From: Arctopsyche grandis
Lineage: Eukaryota; Arthropoda; Insecta; Trichoptera; Hydropsychidae
Assembly (NCBI RefSeq): GCF_051622035.1
Contig: NC_135356.1
Location: forward strand, 18,279,685 to 18,343,684
DNA: 64,000 nt
Direction: 5' to 3'
Shown here in pieces: positions 12,204 to 25,500 of this stretch (positions are counted from its first letter, which is position 1; every line of letters begins with the position of its first letter). Both the position numbers and the translations under genes were made by a program. Under the pieces are notes generated by a model. It was not told the origin of the DNA and searched no databases. It saw only the letters and a list, made by a program, of their open reading frames with translations.

Positions 12204-14119
12204 GAATGACGGAATTACATATGTATGTATGCATACCTGAAGTTTAAGCGATGAAAAAAATTAAAATATACGTACATTGTAAGCATATATAAAATTATAA
12301 GTATGTATATATGTTATACAAAATTAAAATATAAAATTGTAAGTATTACAAGTAGGTATGTTTAAACACTTAAAATATAATAAAAACACGAATGCATAAA
12401 ACGAAAGCCCCATAAAATAAAAATGCATAATCGTGATTGGAAATTCAAATGCATATACATATGTATGTATGTATTAATTATATGTATATCCTTTTACGTA
12501 TATCTACATATATTATATTAGATGTCGGTACATTATATTAGTGAAAAATCTAAATTCTACGACGTTTCTTATAGGTTTTATACATATTAAAATTACTTTA
12601 TTGTCTTTATGAAGGTAAACCAATTATTTCTTCAATTATTATGGGAATTTTAAGACGATTTTTTCATTATTATATAAATTCCAAATTTTATAATTTCAAA
12701 AAGGATTGGATTTATTGATGTTGAAAATTTTCATTAAAATTTCTTTTAATAACACAAAAAATAGATTGACCAAAACTTAATTTTGAAATGAATTACTCGT
12801 AGCCTTATTTTTTTGAAAATCGAGTGTCTTTCTATTTTTTACAAACCTCTTTTACGTTTTTTACATAGGATAAATAAACATTTTTGAATAGTTACATACA
12901 TATGTAGATAAATAAGGAAAAAAGTGTTAAGGAAAAAATATTCAAATTACTAAGACTCCTGCTTCATCGAGATCCCAAACTCAGATAGTGATGAATAAAT
13001 ACCAATATAGATTTCAACATCGCTTATACAACTAACAAAAACATTCTATTGTTTAACATAAGTCAAATTTGTTGAGAAATCAAATTTTGGTATCAAAGCA
13101 ATCTTTGGCGTAAAATTTTAGCATCTTCGAGAGTCGAGAAATCCGATATTGATTTGACAAGAAAGTGAGCATCAATCCATCATTCAAATCCAATCAATTC
13201 TTCAATTCCGTTCGAGGATATATACATACATACATATATGTATGCATAAGAAGTTTACTTCTGATTCTAGAAAATTTTAACTTCCTTATAAATATGGGTC
13301 AATCTTAAACCACTTTTTTGTGTCTGCAAAATACGGGTCCACAACTTTTCAAAGTCGTTTTTATTGTGTTTATAATATCTTAGATAATTTGAGAGGCACT
13401 CGTCAAAATGCAAATTCGATAAGAGCTGTCCATTTCCCTTTCGATGAACGCATCAGTTGATAGTCGAATGTGTGCGTTTTCATTATATTGCACGCAAGTT
13501 TTGAAACTCGTTCACCTCAATTCGGATTACAAAACCCGAAATAAAAACAAAATATAAAAAGGAATCTATCTCGAAAATATGCAAATCATTTCAACACAGC
13601 CATTGATATCCCACTCGGCGATCTATGTATAATACACATATAATAATATAAACCACTATAGCGTCAACGCGCATTATAATGTATTATTTACCTATGTTAA
13701 TAGGTTCTTCAAGTTCTTTAAGATCTTTTCGTCAAAGCACCGCTCAAAATACACAGAACCGGTTGATTTTAATTTATTTTTTGTTTTTTCGGGTCATTTT
13801 ACCACAAATTTATCACGCTTTACGTAACACGTGTGTAACTTTCGTTGAAATCGAGTGCGTATACGTATGCAAGGTATGCAGTTCGGAGAGATATACATAT
13901 ACATATTATATGTACATATATACATATATTCCGATTTATCGTGCGAGTATTTCAGTTAATTTTTTACATATTTTAAATTTAAAAAAAATATGTACAATAA
14001 ATAAATACATATATCATTTCGACGTGGAAATTCGTCTATTCTTGAAGGTACATATTTGCAGCAACGGGGGCATGAAAAAATGTAACTTTTAAAATCCGAG
14101 ATTATCTCTTTTGCACAGC
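12204..14119. other. Gene-free AT-rich stretch
   Basis: Contains (TACA)n/(TGTA)n palindromic microsatellites at about 12454-12473, 13222-13245 and 13893-13930. A 137-codon open frame at 13679-14092 is low-complexity (Tyr/Ile-rich from microsatellite sequence) and is not accepted as a gene. Confidence 0.5.
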
Positions 14120-14202
14120 AATAATTAAAAAGAGCAAGATTGATTCTAGGACATTTCATCGCACGACCATTTCATCGTGGGGACAATTCGTCAACAGATT
14201 TC
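14120..14202. repeat. Arm of an inverted repeat pair (with 15337-15413)
   Basis: The reverse complement resembles 15337-15413: both contain 'catgaaatct', a 'ttgtccc' block, 'gatgaaatgtcc' and 'aagattgattct' (or its close equivalent) in the same order. The two inverted arms are about 1.1 kb apart. Confidence 0.55.
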
Positions 14203-14984
14203 ATGTAACTATATTTTAATTATACTATACGGGAATAAAAATATTCAAAAAAAATATATAATGAATTTTTTTGTTGATAAAAGAAAGCTAGAAAGTTTTA
14301 AATTCTAGTCGATCTGATGTAGCGTGAGACTTACGAGAACCGAGAATGCTATGGCATTCGTGCAATGTGTTTTAACATTGAAAAGACGTAAAATAATTTC
14401 TTTATTTTTTTTTAATTATTTCTTATTTAACTATATAATATTATTACAATATAATTCAATGCAAGGTCTTTTTTACTGTCCATAACATGATGTTGGCAAT
14501 CACTTCTACCGTCTAAAAAATATAAATTTCCATTAATATAAAATATATGCGTATTCCATAAATAAATTAATAATATCAACAACGTATGTATTTAATATTG
14601 TAAAATACGGAACACGAACTCAAAACTAACAAAAAATAAAAGTTAAATTCTACCGATCGCTATATACGCATGAACAATCTTGTATTTCTTGGCCAAAATA
14701 CAACGCGAAACTGAAACGAAATGCAATTGGCCATCACGGGTCGAGTAGAAGGTGAATGTGGTAGAGGGTGAATTTAATTACGTATGAATGATTCAAAAAA
14801 TCATTGCTCCAAATAACAGTTTCAATATACATATTTATTTATTTTATTGTCACAAATCAATACACACTCGCCATTACAGATTTGCTCCAATGCGACGGGT
14901 GTACGTTAATGAAATACAAACAATCAGAAATCAGAAATACAGTAATACATACATATACAATCAGAATATATAGAATATAACAAT

Positions 14985-15275
14985 TAATCAGAAATAATAA
15001 TCATAGTGACATCTATGGATTTCAGATTACTGTGTATAATTAGTACAAATTATACACAGGCAGATTTTTGTGAAAACAGGATTAGATTTAATACCAATTT
15101 TCAGGAACCGTTTCAGCAATGATCAGATAAAATTGGCAAACTCTGATAGAGAAACGATCGATTTGGAGTCACAAAACCCCCAAATCTAACCAGCAGTGGC
15201 GAGGACACGAACCTATGACCTCAGTGATGCTAAATATATACGCTATCGCTAAGCCAAACTGCTGGCCCTATATGT
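14985..15275 (-). repeat. tRNA-derived SINE
   Basis: On the minus strand the 5' head reads GCCAGCAGTTTGGCTTAGCG, containing the RNA polymerase III A box TGGCTTAGCGATAG (15243-15256). About 30 bp on is a B box GGTTCGTGTCC (15203-15213), which differs from the tRNA consensus at one base. A tRNA-unrelated body of about 200 bp follows. Head, A-to-B spacing and body length fit a SINE. The exact tail end and target duplication were not resolved. Confidence 0.7.
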
Positions 15276-16330
15276 ACATTAAAATAATACATTCAACATA
15301 AAAATTAAAGATTAAGATTGCGGATAAAAAATATTGGCATGAAATCTATCGGTGAGTTGTCCCGGGATAAAAAGCCACCTCGATGAAATGTCCAAACATG
15401 GCAAGATTGATTCTTAGCAACAAAAATACATAATTAGTCAACCTGGCGACTTACAGTCAATCCGCAGTACGGTGACAGTGTTATAAGAGAAATATTTAGT
15501 CACTATTCATTTATTTATTTTTTACATAATTTTACTATTCACATAAAATAATGAATAATTTAAAAAATATATTTTTCTAATAAAAATATAAAACTGAATT
15601 TTTAGTCATGTTTTTTATTCGCGTATTTATGTACATTTTATTGTTTTTTAAAATCTGACATAAATTGAGTTCAATAGACTTGTTGATATTTAACCGCCAA
15701 TTAGTCAATATCAATAGTAGTGAATCGCTTAGGAGATGACCAATTTCCCAAGGTTGAATTTTAGCAGGTCCCTCTTCATTAATTATGTCATTTATAAATG
15801 TTGATTGTGTAAAACATCTACATACATACATATGTATGTATGTACATTAAAGTGGCAAGGTCGAAAACATTTCATTATACATTTCTACAACAAAAAACAT
15901 GCATTTATTTATAAATATCATCAATTACAAATAGAGAAATTCACACTTTCTCAAAAAATAGTTAATAAAAAGAAAATAAAGTATTTGCTGTCTAGTATTT
16001 ATGAAGTTTTACATAAATTTATTATTAAAAATAAAAATAATTATAATTGACCTTTAATCAATGTAGAAACACACATTATATCAATTTTTAATTATTTTGA
16101 ATCGATTTTTAAATAATTTTAATTTTCAAGTGCGTGTTATTTTTTTGAAGACCGATTAGAAATCTCGTTTCTAAATAGAATTAATTAAAATAAAGTGCTT
16201 CAACAATAGTAATGATCGAGTAATCTCAATTAATCAGAATAAATTTATTTTCAAAATTTGTTCATGAGATTATATTTTACATATATTTGTGTGATTAATT
16301 TTTCATTTAGATCTGGATCTTAATATATCG
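15276..16330. other. Gene-free stretch with second inverted-repeat arm
   Basis: 15337-15413 is the partner of 14120-14202. The remainder is AT-rich with a TACATACATATGTATGTA palindrome at 15825-15844. Nothing else recognised. Confidence 0.45.
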
Positions 16331-16337
16331 TGCAAAG

Positions 16338-17145
16338 CAGTAATTCATAACCTTTTTGACAGATGGGCCAATTTTTTTTTCTAATTGTTCGTGGACCGTA
16401 GTGCGCAAAAGTGTTGAAAAATATTGATATAAAAATATTCAGACAAAGCTGTATTTATATGAAGAAAGACTCTATTCCACTTTTAAGTCCCCTCCAAGCC
16501 TTGGGGAAACAATAAGTCTTGACCTTTTTATAGGAGGTGGGACTTATTTTAGAATTTTTAAGTTACAATATTCCCCCTTTTTGATATGTCGGAATAATTA
16601 TTACTATTTTAAATTAATTAATTTTTTGATTAAATATGATATTTTTGATAACAACCATTCTAAAATTATATAGATTTCAATGATGTTTTGTCCGCATACG
16701 GACGATAGTGACCACCTCGTCGATTATTTGAATTATACATTTACATAGATATCCGCACCGGTCTTTAGCGGCTTGGAACAATTCTTCAGCGCAATTCAAT
16801 GATATCCAGCAAGTATAATGATATAAAGTATAAAGCAATTTAATAATATCCGGCATGAAATAACCAGAAAAATGTAAAAAAGCTTAAGAAACCGCCGTGA
16901 AAATCATTTGAGGACCATTGGAATGTAGCAAATCGCAAAACATATAGGTTACTTGATATTAAAATTTGCATTATTTTTTTAACTCGAATTTCATCATTAA
17001 ATAAAAATCATAATCATGAAAAGTTTGAGAGCCATTGGTTGAAATTATTCAGTAAATATCACAGTTACGGAAAAATTTAGAGTTCGATGAAAAATATTAA
17101 TTAATCGACGAAACGTGTGAAAAATATTTGAGAGCCACTGGTTTG
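16338..17145. mobile_element. hAT-like transposon debris
   Basis: 16338 begins 'CAGTAATTCATAACCTTTTTG', resembling hAT ends of the CAGTGGTTCTTAACC type. Several inward-facing 'TTTGAGRRCCAYTG' sequences (16903-16917, 17027-17038, about 17120-17138) resemble the opposite end. No transposase and no matching 8 bp target duplication were found, so element boundaries are uncertain; two or more overlapping decayed insertions are likely. Confidence 0.35.
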
Positions 17146-17563
17146 ATTTTTATTTGCTATCTTGTTTGATTTTATATTATTTTACTTACCTCTTATTAAT
17201 TTTATCTTCAGAAATACACAATATTTGTTGACTTACAAACGAGTGTTTTTTTTATTTTTAATTAATGATACATTTTAATACGGTCAATTTTGAAGTTATA
17301 TTTAACAAGAAAAAAATATAAGAAATGAAATATAAATATTCCTAATTTGAATTGAATTGAATACATTTTTGTATTAATTTTGTATAATTACAATTATGAT
17401 TTAAAGATATGAAATATATGAATGTTTTTGACTTTTGCCACTCTTTTATTGATCAGCTCATTTGGATAATTTTATTTATTTATGTAAGAAATAGCTTGGT
17501 GACTAATTAATAAATCGATAAATAAACGTAAGTACGAAGCATTCTTGAACTTTCTTATATTAT
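17146..17563. other. Gene-free AT-rich stretch
   Basis: Nothing recognised. Confidence 0.4.
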
Positions 17564-17871
17564 ACTAGTGGTTTTAACCGGCTTCTCTCGGTATTTGTAA
17601 TATAAACCACTTAAACATGGCTAATATAATAGTAAGTATTCATTCGTTTTTTTTATTCAATTTATTTTAATCGAAATAATAATATTTAACTAGAGAACTG
17701 ATATCCGGAAGCGGAACTGTAAAAAAAATCCGAAACAGAAACTGAAAAAGGAATCGTAATCGATATCGATATTGTCGTCATAGAAAATTATATTTTTCGA
17801 TAACGTCACGGATTCTACCACCCAAACCTTATAAAGTCTCTTTCGAAATCATATATTTGATTTACAATAGT
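17564..17871 (-). mobile_element. Small non-autonomous Helitron-like element (copy A)
   Basis: One end is ACTAGTGGTTTTAACCGGCT (minus-strand reading ...AGCCGGTTAAAACCACTAGT). The other carries the shared 'AAAGTCTCTTTCGAAATCAT' block at 17833-17852. The same two ends occur at 30632-32882 and 37417-41479. The minus-strand 3' terminus CTAGT fits the Helitron CTRRT rule, but the next base is A instead of the expected T, and the hairpin is weak, so superfamily assignment is tentative. About 308 bp, no coding capacity. Confidence 0.55.
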
Positions 17872-18930
17872 CAATTGATATTCACCGACTGACTTTCTCT
17901 TTCCTGAATCATCCTGGCGCGAAGTCCAAGAATTGGTCTCCACTGAATACATTTGGACTATATTCGTAGATCTTCTTTTTCATTTTCAAATATACGGCCG
18001 CCTGTTACAAATATTTTGTCATCTATGGCAATAATACTAATAGCCACCAACAATGAAGCGACGATCTCCCAATCCCTGGTCTAGTTGTTCCACCTGAGCG
18101 AAATCAATAAACGTTAGCTTCTATTTCAATAAATCTGATGAAATAATTCCAATTTATTTATTTATTATTTTTTAATAATAATAACAATAACATGACCAAT
18201 GTGACCTGACAGGTTGCCCCAAAGTGTCACAACAGTCTTACAAAAAAAGAAAGTAACAAAGAAAAGAACAATAAAAATTACCAATCATTCATCTCATTCA
18301 AATAGACTTGTGCTTCCTACTACTATATGCATACATATGTATACTATGATATTAAAAAAAAATATATCTGCTCAAATCGATTAAGCTGGTCCCCTTGAAA
18401 ACAAAAATTTGGGACACAAAAACACAAATGCGTACATATGTACATACATCGATGAATGTAGTTCAAAGCGTTTTGCGTAAACTGCGTCACTTTCTTGCCG
18501 ATTTCCGTTACATAAAAAATAAAAATAACCATAATACGTAAGTATGCATAATAGCCCGTATGAAAAAAACTGGTTGGCGCACGCACGCGCACCACAGATT
18601 TACGACAATTGCTCTCGTTTCCGGAATGAGAGACGAACATCATGTGTATGTTTGGTCACATTGGCCGCACCTACGTAGATCGAGACATCACATAATCGCA
18701 CCCTGGACCTCAGTTTCTCAAGTTTTATAAACGACGTCACACTTTCATCGAAAAGTTTCTCGACAAATATGTAGTTTACGAAATAGCATTTAAATCCTCG
18801 TTGAAAGGCTATTGAAAATCTATGACTAATTTGAAACCCAGCTAACAATAGCAACAATTGGAAATCAACGGCATATTATACGCGTGAAACTTATATTAAC
18901 GTAAAATACAATCAAATTTAAAATAAAAAA
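17872..18930. other. Gene-free stretch
   Basis: Minus-strand frames at 18344-18857 are unremarkable and unrecognised. A TACATATGTACATACAT microsatellite lies near 18433. No transposon ends identified. Confidence 0.4.
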
Positions 18931-19745
18931 ATAGGATGTGACAAACCTATGACTATCTATTTATTTGAGGAATATAAGAAGGTCACAAAACAAAATTCAA
19001 TAATTAAACATATGTACATACAAGTTCACACATGCCGTTATTATAGCAGCGTTTTCGATACGAATTGAGCGCAAATGTATGGAAACTTGCACAAGATAAA
19101 AGTTCTATTTTCGGTTGTTGGATTTTGTTCAATTTAAAAAAATCACTATCAGTATTATACACATTAAATATCAAGAAAAAAAAATAATTTAAAAGGTTAA
19201 AATAAAATAATATAATATTGTTTTAAAAAAAAATTCTACTTCCGGTTTACGAATTCTGACCAAAATCTTATCGACTCTAATTTAGTACATAAATAATTCA
19301 AATAAAAATTTTCAGCTTGAAACGCTCAGGGTTGTGGACAAAATAATAGCTACAACATTTTTGACCTTTATAAGAGGAAAAAATCCCACTTCCGGTTTAT
19401 TAAATTTAGTGATTATTTTATTTTTACCACATTGATACAAGAATTATACTTGAAAATTTTCTTGTAGAGCACACATGCTTAAGAGGTCGAAAAAAATAGT
19501 GAAAGAAAAATCGAACACGAACTGCCACTTCCGGTTTACGGATGCTTACCAAATTTTAGAAATCACTTGTTATTAAGCTTAAACTTCTAGATATGAAATT
19601 TCAGTTGAATAAACCAAACAGTTTCTGAGAAAAACATAAAAAACCTCGATTCTCTAGAGTAAAAGTACTACTTCCGGTCCAGGTAAAAATATTCAAAAAA
19701 CATTAGGGTATAAAATTTATAATTTCTATTGCATGTAAAAATAAA
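18931..19745 (+). repeat. Interspersed repeat of ~143 bp 'ACTTCCGG' modules, copy 1
   Basis: ACTTCCGGT occurs at 19238, 19388, 19527 and 19670 (spacings 150, 139, 143). Each is followed by similar text ('tttacgaattctgacc', 'gaaatttcag' and so on), so this is a degenerate tandem array. A second copy at 33931-34560 aligns from the same starting point (GGATGTRA) and carries the modules at 34191, 34327 and 34481, but lacks roughly 350 bp of this copy. Family not identified. Confidence 0.65.
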
Positions 19746-21258
19746 AGTTTATATAACTTTTATTTTATGTGTTGTACCACCCGATACAACACATACTTGC
19801 AGTGCCATACAAGGAGAGTCGACACCAAATAAATGGGAGAAGGTGAAGAAAATAAGAAGAAGAAGGAACAAGAGTTATTTAATATATTAATGCAAAATAA
19901 GATCGAGTGTAATTTTATTGAAAGTTATCTCGAAAATAATTTTGGCTTGTACCGGTTATACAGAAACAATTCCATTTGGCAGTCCAAAAAAAAATTACCT
20001 ATCGCCCTATAAGATGCAAATTGTCTAACAGTTTGAATTACTTTTACTAAACGCCCCCACGGGTAGAAAAAAAAATTCTGGAAATTTGTCTGTCGTAGGG
20101 TCTCTGGCTATGACAATTGTCGTCCGTTCTAGAGGCAAATCTCACGCTTTTATATTTAAGAACCTTATCAAATGAAAAACTATTTTTTTAATATAATGTA
20201 ATCAAAATTTCAGACCTTAAAAGTTTTGGTCCTTGGCTAAATGTATTGCGAATCAATTGACAATAATTGGTAGAAAGTTACTAGTCTCGGAAAAACCACT
20301 CGGCACACAAATTAATCTGCTGATTTATCTCTACGTCTTCAAAAAAAATTGTTATAAGTATTCCTAATTATTCAATTTAAACTCGTGAAACTCGTAAACT
20401 TAGAAACTAACTCTCTATTTACATAACTCTGGCCACGACCAACTTCAACTCCGACTATAACTTTATCTTAAACTTTGACCTATATTTAAATACCGTCTGC
20501 TTCGAACGAAACGCGAGATGTATAATTAAAAGCAGAAAATAATAAAATGAACCTTATACATATGTATGTATGTATACCAATAATACCTGATAATACCTGA
20601 TAATACCCTTGTACGTACATACATATATCATCAGAATTATGCAACCCCTTACGTAATTTACAAGGGGCAGTACGCGAAACGTGTAATATATTAATAGCTC
20701 CAAATATAATAGCGCTGTGAAAAAAATGCGTATTCACCGATTTGCGCAATATCGGAAACGACCAATCGCTTCTCAAACTGTCAAGCGCAAAATAACAAAT
20801 GCGGAAATGTGCGCATCGGTCAATGTACTGCGGATTATGAACACAATATTGGATAAGTTGTGCGATAATAACCCGTTTCATAATATTATGGGGCGAGAAG
20901 ATTGATACGTCAGCGTTTGCTTTCAATTACTCGCAAAAATCGTTACTATTGAAAAAAATCATTCACATATTTCAAATGTCACACATTTCAAATGTCACTG
21001 ACGTTAAATCCGCTTGCATAAAAATGGATTTGACAGCGAATTATGATCAGCGAAAGTGGTTTCGGTTAACGAACTTAATCGTAATACATATGTATGTATG
21101 TATGTATGTACGTATATGGTGATGCAATATTGACATTTTGCTCTCGTGAAGCTTGCGGGGTTTATTCCAGGCTAAAAAAACTAATCTGTTTTCTCTGGTC
21201 GTGACAGTGACCTTTTTAATTGATCAGCCGAAGATAATTGGATAATCAAGGTTATAAA
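19746..21258. other. Gene-free stretch
   Basis: A region of slightly higher GC at about 20710-20905 has open frames on both strands but no recognisable homology or splice context. TACATATGTATGTATGTATGTATGTACGTATA is split across a microsatellite near 21086-21115. No supported gene. Confidence 0.4.
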
Positions 21259-21263
21259 GCATC

Positions 21264-21492
21264 TGGAAAAGACTTCGATAATGGTTTGATGTAGTTTATT
21301 GAAATGTAAAATTTGCACGTGGTGGGCCAGCGGAGCGTACGGAACACAAGCTGTCCGTACGCCGTCTGCTCGAACTCTGTCGACCGTCGCGTATTTCCGC
21401 TTGGGCCGACACTAATGCCAACTCGTCAATAATGCCAATCGACAATCAGTTAATAAGACTGTTTGCCACACGTCATTACAAAAGTCGGAACA
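21264..21492 (-). repeat. 3' LTR of the BEL/Pao element
   Basis: Begins TGGAAAAGACTTCGATAATG and ends AAAAGTCGGAACA on the plus strand. Matches 29052-29280 along its full 229 bp with about three substitutions. Abuts GCATC on its outer side. Confidence 0.93.
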
Positions 21493-22527
21493 TAGTCCCA
21501 CATAGGAAAACTGTTGAACAATACAGTTATTCTACAGAGTTACAGCATTACTGACGAGTCGTTTACAATAAATCATAGCTCTTAAAATAATTAAATAGAG
21601 GGTGAATAATGAAACCTTTGCCTCATCCAGTGTGAGGATAAAATCAATTTATTGGTTCAGTAATATTTCAACTTATAGGTATACCTCTGGTGAATGTTGT
21701 TTCTCTTTACATTAAAATTTTTGAAATCTCCTTTGAAGCTGTGAATAAGCATTACAAGATAAGTTTACTTTAAAGAAGAGAGAGTGGACTGTATATGGTT
21801 TAAAACTTAAGCATTCCTCATCTTGATGTTAACTTAGACAATATAATGTTGACACTGTTACAGTTGTCAAGACAGATCAGCTATTACCGATCAACTAAAC
21901 TTGATTAGTGAGTGTAATGCTCCTAAGTTAACTTGATTTCATCAACAAGTAGCACAAACATTGCTAAATTAAAAGTAAATTGGAAAGTCATTCATTCATT
22001 CCTACAAGCAGGAAATGAAGGCGAACTATGATTATAGATGTCTCTACGTTACATCGAAATGTTCAGTATTATAATATTTACTTATTCTATGATTCACATA
22101 AATACTATAAACAGTAAGAGTTAACTTATGTTTTCATAACAAGAAACATAAGACCTGCGGATGACTCCCGGCAGGTTATAATTAAGTAGACATGAAATAA
22201 TTTAAGATGCTCCATTAAGTGTGGCTTGGAGACTAACATTAACAAATCATGAATCTAATTTTAACTGTCAAATTTGAACAGTTTATTTTAAACTCGGATA
22301 TAATCCTTCCGAGTGATGACATGAGACAAGTCTTATATTATAAAGACAAAATGATTAGATTAAATTCGGAGATATATACTGCCGAATGTTAAAATGAAAA
22401 TAGCTTAAATTATACACACAACACAATTAAAGTGAATTACGGAGTACTACTATTAACATTGACTGATTTAAACTCATGATTACATCTAATAAGTAATATG
22501 AGTTGGGGGTAGTGTCTTCGGGTTAAA
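21493..22527 (-). other. 3' untranslated part of the BEL/Pao element
   Basis: About 1 kb between the polyprotein stop and the 3' LTR. No frame of interest. On the minus strand the last bases before the LTR are CTATGTGGGACTA, a weak candidate polypurine tract. There is no envelope-like frame. Confidence 0.6.
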
Positions 22528-25500
22528 CTAAGCTACCGAAGTTGACGGAATTGAAGCTGCTGTTTCTCCTCCCTCTTGCTGATCTTCCTTCCTGTCAAGT
22601 GGTCCTTGTGGTAGAATCGGCAATGGCGCCACTAGATGACTGGACCGACGAAACTCTCCGCTGGCAGTAAAGACGTCGACGACTCGAACTCTGCCATCTG
22701 GTCCGGGATACAATTTAGTGACTCGACCCAAGACCCATCGGGTTGGCAGCATGTGTTCCTCCTTTAACAGGACCATTTGACCCACACTCAGATTGTTGCT
22801 CGAGTCCTTCTTCCATTTGTGTCGTAACTGCAAAGAATGTAAATATTCCGCCGACCAACGTTTCCAAAATGCTGCTGTGGTCAATTGTATCTGAAGCAGA
22901 TTGGCATGGACATTAGTGTTATATTTAACCTCCATTGGAAGAGCGAGTAAGGATCTGCCAATTAAGAAATGTCCAGGTGTGAGGGGTAAAAGGTCTAGTG
23001 GATCCGAAGACAAGGGACTAAGAGGACGGGAATTCATGCAAGCTTCTATTTGAGTCAATACCGTACAAAATGATTCGAAATTTAAGGTGGTGGCCTTTAA
23101 CACCTTGTTTAAATGAATCTTCATGGATTTAACCGCTGCTTCCCACAGCCCTCCCATGTGAGGCGCCCTTGGCGGGTTAAACTTCCAACGAATCCCTTCG
23201 GAGGCTACATACCGTAGTAGCTTCTCCTCATGAGGACGTTCGTAAATTAATTTTACTAAATTAACGAGTTCACGACTTGCACCGACAAAATTAGTAGCAT
23301 TGTCGGAATATATCGTATTGGGCCTGCCACGTCTGGCTACGAATCTTCTTAAACAATTTAAGAAATTTGAACTCGTTAAGTCTCCGACAAGTTCCAAGTG
23401 AACTGCCTTACTGGAAAAACACACAAAGACACAAACGTAACCCTTAATTATCTTAGAATTCTTATTGCAACCACTCTTCACAGGAAAAGGTCCTGCGAAA
23501 TCTATCCCCACATGACTGAAAGGAAAATTCGCAGTGGTACGTTCAAGCGGGAGTAATCCCATTAATCTATTGTGTGACAGTGGTTTATTTCTGAAACAAA
23601 TGACACATGAACGCACCACTCCTTTGACAGTATTATGTCCGGCCAATGGCCAATAGGTCTGCCGCAATAACGACAGTAAGGCTTGAGTACCCAAGTGAAT
23701 ATATTTCAAGTGCGCATCTCGGACAATCATGTGTGTAAGTTTATGCTTATTTGACAAGATAATGGGTGACGTTGATAGAGTTGTTCCCAGAGGAAGTCTA
23801 CTTCCAACACAAATTAAATTCTCGTGGAATAGAGGGGACAATTTAGCTAATTTACTGCTACTGGGAATTGGATGTCCCTTGCTCAGCAAACGATATTCCA
23901 ATGGAAATGATTCCATTTGCGATAACCTTATCAAATTATTTAAAGCATCTTTTAATTCTAAAGCGGACGGTTCGTTATTTTCTTTAACGTTTAATTGTTT
24001 ATTCCTTAGTGGCCGACGAACATATGATAAAACTCGAAGGAGTCTTGGAAGATGAGAATATTTATCTATCCAATTATTTTCCCTCACAAGGGTAGCGTTA
24101 GTGACTACCCTTCTCTCTGGAAGATCTATTGTGATCTCAGGAGGTCTTCGAGGCCATCGTGATTCGTCTAATTTCAACCAACTAGGGCCGTCCCACCATA
24201 ACGAATTATGATTTAATTCTGATGGTTGAGTCCCTCGAGAAATTAAATCTGCTGGATTGTCTGTAGAGGAGACATGGTACCACTCAATGGGTTGAGATAT
24301 TGATTGGATTTCGGCCACTCGATTGGCAACGAAGGTGGTCCATTTACATGACTCTCCTCTAATCCAATGCAATGCGACGGTTGAATCCGTCCAATAATAT
24401 TTTTCATTAATATGAATTGTTAATTGGTCTATTGTTGACTTCATTAACTTTGATAATAACATAGCGGAGCACAGCTCTAAACGCGGAATAGTTACAAAAC
24501 TGAGCGGAGCGACTCTCGAACGAGAACACACAAGATGACATTTGGAATTTCCAAATTGATCAGTACATTTTACATAAATACAAGCACCATAAGCTTTCTC
24601 GGATGCGTCACAAAATCCGTGTGCCTGTATATTAATGACATTATTTAGTATTATCAATCTAGGAATTTTATAAAGTTTCATGACTGTGTTGGATAATTGA
24701 CAATCTTTCCATTTTTTGAAGATTGTCTGAGGAATGAATTCATCCCAACCAATGGTTTGTTGCCAGACAGATTGCATTAATATCTTATAATTAATTAACA
24801 ATGGAGATAATAGTCCTAATGGGTCGAAGATCTGACTAATTACTGATAAAAAGTTTCTTTTTGTTATATTTTCAGTCTCGACTTCGGTTTGAACCTTAAA
24901 TACAAAAACGTCTTCCCGCGGTTTCCAAAATAAACCTAAAGTTTTGTGTGATTCGTTAGAGAAGTTAAAATCTGAACAATCGTCAGCTTTAACATCCGTG
25001 ATTATATCGGAGTTGTTCGATGTCCATTTGCTTAAGGGCATACCGGCTGATAATAATATGGTTTCCAGTTGAACCTTTAATAATTTACCAGCTTCAATAG
25101 TATTAGTTCCCGTGAGCAAATCATCAACATAAAAATCACGTTCGATCACTTTACTAGCGATGGGATATTTGTTTCTATTCTCCTCTGCTAACTGATTTAG
25201 ACATCTAGTAGCTAAAAATGGGGCTGAAGCAGTTCCGAATGTTACTGTATTAAGCTTGTAATGCTTGAATTTACTCTGGGGATCTGTTCGCCAAATGATT
25301 CGTTGTACATTTTTATTTTTCTCTGCTATTTGAATCTGTCGGTACATCTGCTTAATATCCGCAGTAATCACGTATTTATGGAGTCGAAAGTTGAGTAGTA
25401 AACTTAACAAATCTGATTGGACACTAGGTCCCACCATCAAAATATTATTTAGTGAGATATTAGACGTTGTCTTTGCGGACGCATCAAAAACTACACGATA

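Noticed and set aside
13679..14092. 137-codon frame
   Set aside because: The Tyr/Ile-rich middle comes from TACATA microsatellite; no homology or signal recognised.
20486..20926. 146-codon minus-strand frame
   Set aside because: A plus-strand frame overlaps it, composition is unremarkable, and there are no recognisable motifs or splice sites. Not enough for a gene call.
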